From Haloactinospora alba (GTDB taxonomy: Bacteria; Actinomycetota; Actinomycetes; Streptosporangiales; Streptosporangiaceae): 64,000 nucleotides of DNA. A program made the translations under genes and the position numbers. The stretch spans positions 806,001 to 870,000 of the forward strand of contig NZ_VFQC01000001.1 in assembly GCF_006717075.1 (NCBI RefSeq). Direction: 5' to 3'. Below, piece by piece: positions 18,268-29,444 of this stretch (position 1 is the first letter of the stretch; every line of letters starts with the position of its first letter). The notes beneath the pieces were generated by a model. The model searched no databases. It saw only the letters and a program-made list of their open reading frames with translations, and was not told the DNA's origin.

Positions 18268-18634
18268 GCGGATATCCCTCCGGTGGGAAAAGTCCTCCGG
18301 TTCTCAGGAAAGACCCCTTATTTTCTCAGAACAGCCAGAAATCATGTGCGTATTGTGTACGACTGATTCCTCTCCAGAAAATCCGGCTCGTTGTGTTTTC
18401 TTGATGTGCCGGTGATTGTCTGGTGTCCCTCAGTACATCAGAATCGATGCAGCCGGGCGCCGACCGTGGTCCCGGTCACAATAGCTTCGGTTGTCGTCGG
18501 GAGCGGATCCTCACCGGTGGCGCGGGATGCATATCCCACGGACGCATGGGTGCGTGGTGCCGCTCGCCTCGGCGCTTCCGCGGATGCACCGTTGGTTCGG
18601 TTAACGCCGCCTAGGCGTCAGGTGGGAGGCTCGA
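18268..18634. other. Intergenic / promoter region of the peptide ABC operon
   Basis: About 370 bases, including a relatively AT-rich section (about 18310-18430) that is a likely promoter zone for the operon. No gene is supported. It ends with the ribosome site GGTGGGAGG before the TTG start at 18635. Confidence 0.4.
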
Positions 18635-19618
18635 TTGGGAAAGTTCCTGGTCAGGAGATTGCTGAATTACGCCATCCTGATCTTCTTAGCGTCGAGCTTC
18701 GCCTATCTACTGGCCGCCACGGCTCTGGAACCGCGGGCCTATTTCGAGCAGAAGCAGCCCACCCCCAGCGAGGAGGCGATCCAGCAGCAGCTCACCGCGC
18801 TCAACCTCAGCAGCGAAACCCCCCTCGCGGAGCGCTACTACACCTGGGCGAGCGGGGTGTTCGCCGGTGACTTCGGCCAGACCATCAAAGGGGAGAGCGT
18901 CAACGAGGCCGTCGCCCGCAAGGCCGGAGTGACCATCCGCCTGATCGTGGCCGGCACCCTCATCGGCTGCACCGTCGGCATCGCCATCGGCGCCTACGCG
19001 GCGGTGAAGCAGTACCGGAAGTTCGACAAGGCCTCCACCTGGGTGGCGTTCACCGTCCTGGCGATTCCCACCGTGGTGATCGCCGTGACCCTCCAGACGA
19101 CGGCGGTGTGGATCAACGACGCCGTGGGATGGCAGATGCTCGAATACGGCGGGGAGTACACCGCCGGTCTGGACGCCGGCTTCTGGGGGAGCCTGGCCGA
19201 CCGCCTGCAGCACGCTATCCTTCCCACCCTGACGCTGGCGCTGACCCTGTTCGCCGCGTTCAGCCGCTACCAACGCAACATGATGCTGGACGTGCTCGGG
19301 TCGGACTTCGTGCGCACCGCGATGGCCAAGGGGCTCACCCGCAGGGCGGCCCTGCTGAAACACGCGCTGCGCACCGCGATGATCCCCACCATCACCTACT
19401 TCACCTTCACCTTCGGGGTGCTCCTGGCGGGAGCGACGTTCACCGAGAAGGTCTTCGGTTGGCACGGCATGGGCGCCTGGGTGGTGGACTCCATCGTGGA
19501 CAACGACGTGCACGCGGTCGCCGCGGTCACCTGCTTCATGGCGGTGTGCGTCATGGCCGCCTCGTTCCTGTCCGACATCCTCTACGCGTGGCTGGACCCC
19601 CGGGTCCGGGTGGGGTGA
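18635..19618 (+). CDS. dppB: Dipeptide/oligopeptide ABC transporter permease (DppB/OppB type)
   Basis: A 327-residue inner-membrane permease with six predicted helices. The N-terminal TM (YAILIFLASSFAYLLAATAL) and the cytoplasmic EAA loop GLTRRAALLKHALRTAMIP (contact with the ATPase) are typical of binding-protein-dependent family members. The start is TTG at 18635, supported by GGGAGG 7 bases before. It is the first gene of a four-gene operon (permease, permease, ATPase, binding protein) that imports peptides or related solutes. Confidence 0.9.
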   Translation: MGKFLVRRLLNYAILIFLASSFAYLLAATALEPRAYFEQKQPTPSEEAIQQQLTALNLSSETPLAERYYTWASGVFAGDFGQTIKGESVNEAVARKAGVTIRLIVAGTLIGCTVGIAIGAYAAVKQYRKFDKASTWVAFTVLAIPTVVIAVTLQTTAVWINDAVGWQMLEYGGEYTAGLDAGFWGSLADRLQHAILPTLTLALTLFAAFSRYQRNMMLDVLGSDFVRTAMAKGLTRRAALLKHALRTAMIPTITYFTFTFGVLLAGATFTEKVFGWHGMGAWVVDSIVDNDVHAVAAVTCFMAVCVMAASFLSDILYAWLDPRVRVG

Positions 19619-19722
19619 CCCATGCCGCTCCCCGTTCGCTTCCCGTCCGGAAGACCGGCCAGTAGCGGCAGGCGGCGCGTCGCCGCGGCCCGACACCCAC
19701 TCGCGACCGTTGGAGAAGACCT

Positions 19723-20625
19723 ATGAGCGTGTCCGCCGACCGCACGCCAGACGCCGGGGCCGACGAAACCCGCGTACCCGGCCGGTGGTCCGGTGTGTTC
19801 CACGAGATGCTGCGCACCCCCCGGGTCCTGATCGGGGCGGGAGTCATCGCCGTTCTCGCGCTGCTCGCCTGGGTGGGGCCGCTCGTCAGCCCGTGGGAGT
19901 TCACCGAGCGCGACATCATGGAGAAGTTCAGCCCGCCCTCGGCCGAGCACTGGTTCGGGACGAACAGCATCGGCCGGGACCTCTTCACCGTCACCATGGT
20001 GGGGCTGCAGAAGTCGCTTGTCATCGGCCTGCTGGTCGCCGTCCTCTCCACCTTCATCGCCGCCGTCGTGGGCGCGTTCGCCGGATACTTCCTCGGTGTC
20101 CCGGACAAGGTCCTGATGTGGCTCACCGACCTGATGCTGGTGCTGCCGAACTTCCTGGTCCTGGCGATCCTGTCGCCGACGCTGAGCGGCAAGGGGTGGC
20201 TCGTGTTCGTGCTGCTCCTGGCGATCTTCATGTGGATGGTCACCGCGAAGATGGTGCGCGGCATGACGATGTCGCTGAAGGAACGCGAGTACGTGCTGGC
20301 CGCGCGCTACATGGGCGTCTCCCACCCCCGGATCATCTTCCGGCACATCCTGCCCAACATGTCGTCGCTGCTGATCGTGGACGCGACCATCAACGTCAGC
20401 TCGGCGATCATCCTGGAAACAGCCCTGTCGTACTTCGGATTCGGTGTGCAACCGCCCGACGTGTCCCTCGGCACGCTCATCGCCGACGGGTCGAAACAGG
20501 CGGTGGCGTTCCCGTGGACCTTCGCCTTCTGCACCGGTCTGCTCGTCATCCTGGTGCTGGCGGTCAACCTGATCGGGGACGGCCTGCGCGACGCGCTCGA
20601 CCCGCAGACCAAAGGCCGCTCCTAG
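19723..20625 (+). CDS. dppC: Dipeptide/oligopeptide ABC transporter permease (DppC/OppC type)
   Basis: A 300-residue partner permease. The N-terminal OppC_N segment (FHEMLRTPRVLIGAGVIAVL) and the characteristic HWFGTNSIGRDLFTVTMVG lead into five further helices. The EAA loop is YMGVSHPRIIFRHILPN, and it ends with the DGLRDALDP motif typical of the family. The start is ATG with GGAGAAG upstream. The ATPase gene follows after 18 bases. Confidence 0.92.
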   Translation: MSVSADRTPDAGADETRVPGRWSGVFHEMLRTPRVLIGAGVIAVLALLAWVGPLVSPWEFTERDIMEKFSPPSAEHWFGTNSIGRDLFTVTMVGLQKSLVIGLLVAVLSTFIAAVVGAFAGYFLGVPDKVLMWLTDLMLVLPNFLVLAILSPTLSGKGWLVFVLLLAIFMWMVTAKMVRGMTMSLKEREYVLAARYMGVSHPRIIFRHILPNMSSLLIVDATINVSSAIILETALSYFGFGVQPPDVSLGTLIADGSKQAVAFPWTFAFCTGLLVILVLAVNLIGDGLRDALDPQTKGRS

Positions 20626-20643
20626 AAGGATCGAGGACACTCA

Positions 20644-22776
20644 ATGAACGACGTTACGACCGAGACGGCCCCCTCGGCGGAGCCCGCGCACACCGCCGAC
20701 GGCCCCGTGCTGGAGGTCAGCGACCTGCGGGTGACGTTCCCGGGCGGCGGGAAGAACCCGGATGTTCCCGCGGTGCGCGGGGTCAGCTACAACGTCCACC
20801 GCGGCGAGGTGCTGGGGATCGTCGGCGAGTCCGGTTCCGGGAAGTCCGTCTCCTCGATGGCGGCCATGGGTCTGCTTCCCGACTACGCCGAGATCAGCGG
20901 TTCGATCAGACTCCACGGTACGGAACTCCTCCACCTGGACGACCACAGCATGTCCCGGCGGCGCGGGAACACCATCTCCATGGTGTTCCAGGACCCGCTG
21001 TCCGGTCTCACCCCCGTCTACACCGTCGGGGACCAGGTGGCCGAGGCGCTGCGGGTGCACCACCCGGACATGAGCCGCCAGCACGCCGCCGCCCGCGCGG
21101 TGGAGCTCCTCGACCTGGTCGGCATCCCCGACCCGCAGCAGCGCTACCGGGCCTTCCCGCACGAGTTCTCCGGCGGGATGCGCCAGCGCGTGATGATCGC
21201 CATCGCCATCGCCAACGACCCCGAGGTGATCATCTGCGACGAGCCCACCACGGCGCTCGACGTCACCATCCAGGCCCAGATCCTGGACGTGCTCAAGACC
21301 GCGCAGCGGGAGACCGGCGCCGCGATCGTGATGATCACCCACGACCTCGGGGTGGTCGCCGGGTTCGTGGACCGGGTGCAGGTGATGTACGCCGGTCGGC
21401 TGGTGGAGGCCGGCCCCGTCGAGGACATCTACTACCGCAGCCGGATGCCCTACACCATGGGGCTGCTCGGCTCGGTTCCGCGCCTGGACACCGACGACAA
21501 CACCCTCATCCCCATCGAGGGCAACCCGCCCTCCATGACCGACCTCCCGCCGGGATGCCCGTTCGCGCCGCGCTGCCCCATCGCCGCCGAGGCCTGCGAC
21601 CGGGCCGAGCCCGAGCTGGTGGGGGTGGGTCCGTCGGGACACCAGGCCGCCTGCGTACGCGCGGAGGAGATCGAGCGCAACGGGTGGACGGCACACGAGG
21701 TGTACCCCGTACCCGAGGTCCGTACGGACAGCCCGGACAGCCGCCTCCCGCGCGAACAGCGCGAGACCGTGCTGGAACTCGACGGTCTGGTCAAGCACCA
21801 TGCGCTGATGAAGGGCGCCGTGTTCCGGCGCCGGGTCGGTACGGTCTACGCCGTGGACGGTGTCACCCTCGACGTCCGGTCGGGGGAGACCCTCGGGCTG
21901 GTGGGTGAGTCCGGCTGCGGGAAGTCCAGCACCCTCCTGGAGATCCTCAGGCTGGAGAAACCGCAGGCGGGCAGGGTGGTCGTGCTCGGGAAGGAGGCCG
22001 GCAGGGTCAGCGCCCAGGAGCGGTTCGCCATCCGCCGGGACGTGCAGGTGGTCTTCCAGGACCCCATATCCTCCCTCGACCCGCGCATGCCCGTCTTCGA
22101 CGTCGTCGCCGAACCGCTGCGCACCCACGGTTACGCCGCTGACCGCGTCCGTTCCCGCGTCATGGAACTGCTGCGCCTCGTGGGGCTGGACGCGGAACAA
22201 GCCGCCCGTTACCCCCAGGAGTTCTCCGGCGGGCAGCGCCAGCGCATCGGCATCGCCCGGGCCCTGGCGCTGGAACCGAAACTGCTGATCCTGGACGAGC
22301 CGGTGTCCGCGCTGGACGTGTCCATCCAGGCGGGGGTGATCAACCTGCTGGAGGACCTGAAGACCCGGCTGGGCCTGTCCTACCTGTTCGTCGCGCACGA
22401 CCTCTCGGTCGTGCGGCACATCGCGGACCGGGTGGCCGTGATGTACCTCGGCAGGATCGTCGAGGCGGGGGAGGTGTCCGCCATCTACCAGAACCCGGCA
22501 CACCCCTACACCCAGGCGCTGCTGTCGGCCGTCCCGGTGCCCGACCCCGCCAGGGAACGGCAGCGGGAACACATCGTGCTGAGCGGGGACCTCCCCAACC
22601 CCGCCTCCCCGCCCTCGGGGTGCAGCTTCCGTACCCGGTGCCAGAAGTTCGCTGTCCTCGATGAGTCCGAGCGCGAACTCTGCCGTACCACGGAACCCGA
22701 GGTGGTGCCGCTGTCCGGTGGCAGCACCGACCACGGAGCCGCCTGCCACTACGCGGCGGCGTCGCCAGTCCTGTGA
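20644..22776 (+). CDS. Dipeptide ABC transporter ATPase, fused DppD-DppF
   Basis: A 710-residue protein with two complete ABC ATPase domains. Domain 1 (about 20-290) has Walker [10 protein letters not shown] (61-69), signature FSGGMRQR and Walker [10 protein letters not shown]. Domain 2 (about 375-640) has Walker [10 protein letters not shown] (421-429), signature FSGGQRQR and Walker [10 protein letters not shown]. Each is followed by the oligopeptide-family C-terminal Cys cluster ([15 protein letters not shown] near 300 and [10 protein letters not shown] near 660). It energises peptide import through the two upstream permeases. The DppD-DppF fusion is found in some actinobacteria. Confidence 0.93.
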   Translation: MNDVTTETAPSAEPAHTADGPVLEVSDLRVTFPGGGKNPDVPAVRGVSYNVHRGEVLGIVGESGSGKSVSSMAAMGLLPDYAEISGSIRLHGTELLHLDDHSMSRRRGNTISMVFQDPLSGLTPVYTVGDQVAEALRVHHPDMSRQHAAARAVELLDLVGIPDPQQRYRAFPHEFSGGMRQRVMIAIAIANDPEVIICDEPTTALDVTIQAQILDVLKTAQRETGAAIVMITHDLGVVAGFVDRVQVMYAGRLVEAGPVEDIYYRSRMPYTMGLLGSVPRLDTDDNTLIPIEGNPPSMTDLPPGCPFAPRCPIAAEACDRAEPELVGVGPSGHQAACVRAEEIERNGWTAHEVYPVPEVRTDSPDSRLPREQRETVLELDGLVKHHALMKGAVFRRRVGTVYAVDGVTLDVRSGETLGLVGESGCGKSSTLLEILRLEKPQAGRVVVLGKEAGRVSAQERFAIRRDVQVVFQDPISSLDPRMPVFDVVAEPLRTHGYAADRVRSRVMELLRLVGLDAEQAARYPQEFSGGQRQRIGIARALALEPKLLILDEPVSALDVSIQAGVINLLEDLKTRLGLSYLFVAHDLSVVRHIADRVAVMYLGRIVEAGEVSAIYQNPAHPYTQALLSAVPVPDPARERQREHIVLSGDLPNPASPPSGCSFRTRCQKFAVLDESERELCRTTEPEVVPLSGGSTDHGAACHYAAASPVL

Positions 22777-22839
22777 CCTCCCGGGCGCGACCGCGTCCCG
22801 GATCCCCCGACGAGACAGGAAACAGTGAGGAGACGCCCA

Positions 22840-24558
22840 ATGAGAACCCCACGCGCGGTGCGACTCACCGCCCCGCTCCTGGCCCTGGCGCTGGCCGCCT
22901 CGGCGTGCGGTGGCGGTGACGACGACGGCGGCAGCGAGAAGAGCCTGGACGACATCGCCGCCAAGGACATCAACGCCACCGACCGCGAGAACATCGAGGA
23001 CGGCGGCACGTTCAACTGGGGACTGAACGAGTACCCCACCCAGTACAACATGTTCCACCCGGACGGGAACCTCGCCAACGTCCACGAGATCGCCGCCTCC
23101 GTCATGCCGGTGATGATGGACTTCGACGAGTCGGGCGAGGCCAGCCCCGACCCGGACTACGTCGAGTCCGCCGAGCTCAGCGACGACGGTCTCACCCTCA
23201 CCCTGCAACTGAACCCGGACGCCGAGTGGTCCAACGGCGAACCCATCACCTGGGAGGACTACGAAGCCCAGGCCATGACGGTGGGCAAGCACCGCGACGA
23301 CGCCGACGAGTTCAAAGTCGGTGACAGCACCGGCTACGATCTCATCGAGTCGGTCGAGGAAGGCTCCGACGAGTACGAGGCCGTGCTGGAATTCGAGTCG
23401 CCCTACGCCGAGTGGCCCGGCCTCTTCGACCCGCTGTACCCCAAGGAGTACATGACGGACCCGGAGAAGTTCAACGAGGGCTACAAGAAGGACTTCCCGG
23501 TCACCGCCGGGCCGTTCGGCGACGTCGAGTTCGACGACACCGCCGAGAACGTCACCGTGAACAAGAACGGGGACTGGTGGGGCGACCCGGCCAAGCTGGA
23601 CGAGATCATCTTCCACGGCTACGAGAACGACGCTCTGGCCAAGGTCTTCGACAACGGGGAGATCGACGGGTTCCACCTGGTCACCGACGCCAGCGCCTAC
23701 GAGCGCCTGAAGGACAAGGACGGGGCGCGGATCACGGAGGCGGTCGACAACTCGTTCCGGATGCTGTCCCTCAACGGCGGTGAGGGCACAACCCTGGAGA
23801 ACCCCGAGCTGCGCAACGCACTGATCCACGGCATCGACCGTTCCGAGCTGGCCGGTGCCTCCCTGGATGCCATCGACTGGCCGAGCGACCCCACGGCGAA
23901 CCGGATGCTGCGCTCCAGCCAGACCGGCTACCAGGACAACAGCGAGGGCTACGGGGAGTACGACCCCGACAAGGCCAACGAGATGCTGGACGAGGCCGGC
24001 TGGACCCGCGAGGACGAGGACAGCGTCCGCACCAACGAGGACGGCGACAAGCTCGCGATCGACTGGGTCGTCGTCTCCGGCCTGCAGGCCGCCCAGGACG
24101 AGGCCGAGATCGCCAAGACCCAGCTCGACAAGGTCGGCATCAAGGTCAACATCGAGAGCGTGCCCAACAACGGCTACTTCGACGACTACATCCGGCCCGG
24201 CAAGTACGACATCGCGACCTACTCCCTCGTGAGCACCAACCCCTATGCCGGGGACTCCGCGGAGAACTTCACCGGACCGCACGGTGAGGACGACAACGGG
24301 GACCCGGTCTGGGGCAACAACCTCGCCTTCACCAGCACAGACGAGATCAACACGAAGTTCGAGGAGCTGGCCGAGGAAACCGACCCCGAGAAGTACGCCG
24401 AGATCGCCAACGAGATCGACCGCGCGCTGTGGGAGCACGGCATGGCGGCCCCGCTCTTCCAGCGCCCCGGCAACTACGCGGTGGACGCCGAGCTCGCCAA
24501 CTGGGGCGGGTTCGGTCTCGCCTCCACCCACTACGAGGACATCGGCTGGGAGAAGTAG
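22840..24558 (+). CDS. Peptide ABC transporter substrate-binding lipoprotein (family 5)
   Basis: A 572-residue SBP_bac_5 lipoprotein. The signal peptide ends LAASAC (lipid Cys about residue 27) before GGGDDDGG. The mature protein has the family-5 fold landmarks: LTLQLNPDAEWSNGEPIT, TAGPFGDVEF, NKNGDWWGDPAKLDEI and NSFRMLSLNGG. The ATG at 22840 is preferred over GTG 22825 because AGGAGA sits 6 bases before it. It is the last gene of the operon and delivers peptides (or nickel/opine-like solutes) to the permeases. It is highly acidic, as often in halotolerant species. Confidence 0.9.
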   Translation: MRTPRAVRLTAPLLALALAASACGGGDDDGGSEKSLDDIAAKDINATDRENIEDGGTFNWGLNEYPTQYNMFHPDGNLANVHEIAASVMPVMMDFDESGEASPDPDYVESAELSDDGLTLTLQLNPDAEWSNGEPITWEDYEAQAMTVGKHRDDADEFKVGDSTGYDLIESVEEGSDEYEAVLEFESPYAEWPGLFDPLYPKEYMTDPEKFNEGYKKDFPVTAGPFGDVEFDDTAENVTVNKNGDWWGDPAKLDEIIFHGYENDALAKVFDNGEIDGFHLVTDASAYERLKDKDGARITEAVDNSFRMLSLNGGEGTTLENPELRNALIHGIDRSELAGASLDAIDWPSDPTANRMLRSSQTGYQDNSEGYGEYDPDKANEMLDEAGWTREDEDSVRTNEDGDKLAIDWVVVSGLQAAQDEAEIAKTQLDKVGIKVNIESVPNNGYFDDYIRPGKYDIATYSLVSTNPYAGDSAENFTGPHGEDDNGDPVWGNNLAFTSTDEINTKFEELAEETDPEKYAEIANEIDRALWEHGMAAPLFQRPGNYAVDAELANWGGFGLASTHYEDIGWEK

Positions 24559-24595
24559 CCCGGAAACAACCGGCCCGTCCGCGTGACAGCATGAC

Positions 24596-24632
24596 CGCGT
24601 GCCCGCCTCCCCGCCGGGAGCGCGGGCACGCG
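24596..24632 (+). terminator. Hairpin terminator after the peptide ABC operon
   Basis: An 11-bp stem CGCGTGCCCGC / GCGGGCACGCG (24596-24606 with 24622-24632), about 40 bases after the binding-protein stop. Confidence 0.6.
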
Positions 24633-24759
24633 CGCGTTCCCGGCGGGGGCGCGCTCCCAGGCCCTTGGCGGGACCGGCAGCGTGCCCCCGCCGGCCCGAC
24701 TACGTAAACTGCTCCTCCACAGGCTGTAATTCGACTGTCGACGCGAGGAAAACCACGCA

Positions 24760-25842
24760 GTGTCTCTCCCCCCGTCTCCCGATCCCCACCCGGACGACGA
24801 CGTCACCGGGGAAGCGCCGCACCGCGGCAGCGGCGACCCGGCCCCCGGCGAAACGCCCGGAGCCCCCGCCGCCACGGAGCCCCCCGGTGCGCACCCCCTC
24901 CCGGAAGCGAGCGCGGAACTGAGCGCGGACGCGCTCATCCACCGGGAGAAGCCCGCTCCCAAACGGGGGTGGCGGCGGGCACTGTTCACCATGAGCCGGG
25001 GCTACCTCAACCCGGGCGAGTCCAGGATCGAACTCCGCCGCCAGGAACTGGAGGCCACCGTCCGGCGGGCGACCCTCCCCGACGCGCCCCAGGCGATCAC
25101 CGTGCTCGGCACCCAGGAGGGGGCGGGCGCGACCACCACGGCGCTGGCCCTCGGCGCGGCACTGACGAAGCAACGCGGTGACCGCGGCATCGTTCTCGAC
25201 GCCGACGCGCAACACCCCCCGCTCAGCGACCGGATGCCGCCCCAGGCGCCGCCGCAGAGCGGACTCGGTGAACTGCTGCACAACCCCGGGGAAGTGACGC
25301 GCTACTCCGACTTCGCCGCCTACACGGCCCAGGCCACGACCGGGTTGGACCTCCTCTCCTCCCACGCCGGGGAACTCGACACCGCGGTACTCAGCGCCGC
25401 CGACTTCCAGCTGGTCGCCGAGGTCGCGGAACGTTTCTACTCCCTGCACCTCGTCGACGCCGGAAGCGACGTCATGCAGCCCGCCGTGCCCGCGATCCTC
25501 GCCCGGAGCGACCAGCTGGTCCTCGCCACGCCCCCCTCGCGGGACGGAGCCGTCAGCGCCGCGAACGTGCTGGACGAGGTCGGCGACCTCGGGTACACGC
25601 ACCTGGCCGAAACCTCCCTGGTCACGCTCACCCGGGCGCCGGCCGGAACCGGGGAGTCCTCCGAACTGGACGACATCCAGGAACAGCTCACCCGCCGGTG
25701 CCGCAACGCCCTGCGCATACCCAACGACCCCCATCTGGAGGCACACGGTGCCGTCGACCCCGACCGGATGCGGCTGTCGTCCGTGATCGGCTACCTGGAA
25801 CTGGCCGTGGACGTCCTCACCGCGCTCCCGCGCCGCGGCTGA
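24760..25842 (+). CDS. MinD/ParA-like protein with altered P-loop
   Basis: A 360-residue protein. A Pro-rich acidic N-terminus (1-60) is followed by a basic helix and then a SIMIBI/MinD-like Rossmann domain (about 108-350): AITVLGTQEGAGATTTALALG, GIVLDADAQHPPL, LHLVDAGSDVMQPAV and LVLATPPSRDGA. The consensus KGGVGKTT reads EGAGATTT, so both signature lysines are missing. ATP binding may be weak or lost. Similar proteins occur with type VII secretion or kinase genes in actinobacteria, and here two Ser/Thr kinases follow. The start is GTG at 24760. Function unknown; a regulatory or positioning role is only a guess. Confidence 0.75.
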   Translation: MSLPPSPDPHPDDDVTGEAPHRGSGDPAPGETPGAPAATEPPGAHPLPEASAELSADALIHREKPAPKRGWRRALFTMSRGYLNPGESRIELRRQELEATVRRATLPDAPQAITVLGTQEGAGATTTALALGAALTKQRGDRGIVLDADAQHPPLSDRMPPQAPPQSGLGELLHNPGEVTRYSDFAAYTAQATTGLDLLSSHAGELDTAVLSAADFQLVAEVAERFYSLHLVDAGSDVMQPAVPAILARSDQLVLATPPSRDGAVSAANVLDEVGDLGYTHLAETSLVTLTRAPAGTGESSELDDIQEQLTRRCRNALRIPNDPHLEAHGAVDPDRMRLSSVIGYLELAVDVLTALPRRG

Positions 25843-25952
25843 CGCCGGACACGGAGAGGTCCCCGGACAACCCCGGAACGGAACCACAGACGGGGAAACG
25901 GCGTCCCAACGAGACGAACCCCGAAACATTCCCCACCCCCCGGGACACGCGT

Positions 25953-27722
<1,770 letters not shown>

Positions 27723-27758
27723 GTCCCCCGCTCCCACCCCCTGGAGGAACCGCGCACG

Positions 27759-29363
27759 ATGCCGAACAGCGCCACATCCCCCCGTTTCGCCGCGTTGTCG
27801 GACGGCGACCCCCGCAGCGTCGGCCCCTTCAAGCTGCTCGGACGGATCGCCGCCGGCGGTATGGGAACGGTGTTCGCCGGCAGGAGCGCCGACGGAGGAA
27901 CCGTCGCGGTGAAAGCGGCCCGTGAGGAACTCGCCTCCCAACCGGAGCCCCGCGCGCGCTTCGCCCGCGAGGCGGACCTGGCGAGCCGGGTGCGCAGCCC
28001 CTGCGTCCCGGTGCTGCGCGACTCCGACACCGCGGCGGCCGTGCCGTGGCTGGCCACGGACTACGTTCCCGGACCAACCCTGCAGCAGTACGTTCGCACC
28101 CGCGGGCCGCTGCGGGGCGAGCACCTCCTCGCGCTCGCGGCGGGCCTCGCCCACGCCCTCAGCGCCGTTCACGCGCACGAGGCCGTCCACCGGGACCTGA
28201 AGCCCGGCAACGTGCTGCTGGCACCGCACGGCCCGGTGATGGTGGATTTCGGCATCGCGCGGGAGGTCGGGGACAGTGACCTCACCAGGACCGGAGACGT
28301 CGTCGGCACGTCCGGATGGATGAGCCCGGAGCAGTACGGCGGCAGGGAACTGACGGAGAGATCCGACGTGTTCTCCTGGGGAGCACTGGTCGCCTACGCC
28401 GCTACCGGCCGGGAACCGTTCGGCACGGGGCCCGCGAACGTGCTGGCCTACCGCGTACTGCACACCGCCCCCGACCTTGCCGGCCTCCCGGACGAGATAA
28501 CGCCGGTGGTGACGGCGGCCCTGTCCCCCGAGCCGTCCCAGCGTCCCACCGCGGAACAGGCGCTGCGCGCGGTGTACGGCCTGTGGGACGCCTCCGCCGA
28601 TCCCCGCGACCTCACAGCGGCCGTGAGCGCGATGCTCGCCACCATCTGGACCGGCATGGAGGCAGGCGTCCCCGAACCCGCGCGCCGGCGCCGCTGGCCG
28701 CTGGCCGCGGGCGCGAGCGCCGGCGTCCTGGTCCTCCTCGCGGCCACCGCGACTGTCGCCGACGTGACGGGTGCGGCCCCCTGGCCCTCGGTGGTGACGG
28801 CGGGAGGCAACGGGGGCGGCCCGGACGACCGGAACAACGGGGGCAACGGCGGTGACGGCGGGAACGGGGAGACCTCGCCGGGAAGTGACGGCGGGCTTCC
28901 CGAGGAGGCTGTCGCCTCCGCAGAGAACGGCGCCCACAGCGCCGAGGTGGAGATCGACGAGTACGACGGCGCCCACTTCACACTCAGCTACAGTGACCAG
29001 TTCTCCACCACCTACGCGGTCTTCACCTGGGTCCAGGAAGGACCGGAGGAAGGGGCCACGTTGAGTGGGCAGCTGGGGTACAGCGGCATGCCCAACACCG
29101 TCACCATGAACCAGGACGCCTTCTACGTCACCGACGGCACGCAGCAGTGGGAGCCGGCCGAGGAGTTCGAGTACGACGCCGAGGCGAAGGAATCGGAGAC
29201 AATGGAGGAGTTCGGGTTCCACGTGCCCGGTGCTCCGAAACAGGGTCTGCTCGTCTACCGTGACCCGGACCCGGTGCAGGAGGAGAAACCGATTCCCAGC
29301 GTGGCCGCGTGCTACGACCTTGAGGGGAGCACGTTCTCCACGGACTACGAGGAATGCGTGTGA
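27759..29363 (+). CDS. Membrane Ser/Thr protein kinase
   Basis: A 534-residue Hanks-type kinase. Kinase domain about 24-280: AAGGMGTVFAG, VAVKAA (Lys52), VHRDLKPGN (Asp146), DFG (163-165) and a MSPEQYGG activation-loop end. One TM (about 310-335) is followed by a Gly/Asn-rich linker and an external domain (about 385-534) with two Cys near the C-terminus (ACYDLEGSTFSTDYEECV). The external domain differs from that of the upstream kinase, while the kinase halves are close paralogs, so the pair looks like a duplication with sensor exchange. Only 36 bases separate the two genes, which suggests co-transcription. Confidence 0.9.
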   Translation: MPNSATSPRFAALSDGDPRSVGPFKLLGRIAAGGMGTVFAGRSADGGTVAVKAAREELASQPEPRARFAREADLASRVRSPCVPVLRDSDTAAAVPWLATDYVPGPTLQQYVRTRGPLRGEHLLALAAGLAHALSAVHAHEAVHRDLKPGNVLLAPHGPVMVDFGIAREVGDSDLTRTGDVVGTSGWMSPEQYGGRELTERSDVFSWGALVAYAATGREPFGTGPANVLAYRVLHTAPDLAGLPDEITPVVTAALSPEPSQRPTAEQALRAVYGLWDASADPRDLTAAVSAMLATIWTGMEAGVPEPARRRRWPLAAGASAGVLVLLAATATVADVTGAAPWPSVVTAGGNGGGPDDRNNGGNGGDGGNGETSPGSDGGLPEEAVASAENGAHSAEVEIDEYDGAHFTLSYSDQFSTTYAVFTWVQEGPEEGATLSGQLGYSGMPNTVTMNQDAFYVTDGTQQWEPAEEFEYDAEAKESETMEEFGFHVPGAPKQGLLVYRDPDPVQEEKPIPSVAACYDLEGSTFSTDYEECV

Positions 29364-29444
29364 CCCAGCGCCCCCGCCGTTCGACCAGCGGAACAACCGT
29401 GACCGGACCCTGCCGCAACCCGCTTCCTGAGGGAGCCGCCCCAG

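Noticed and set aside
20641..24531. A very long minus-strand open frame (about 1300 codons) opposite the peptide ABC genes
   Set aside because: It lies antisense to well-recognised ABC ATPase and binding-protein genes and has no family motif. Such frames arise from GC-rich codon bias.
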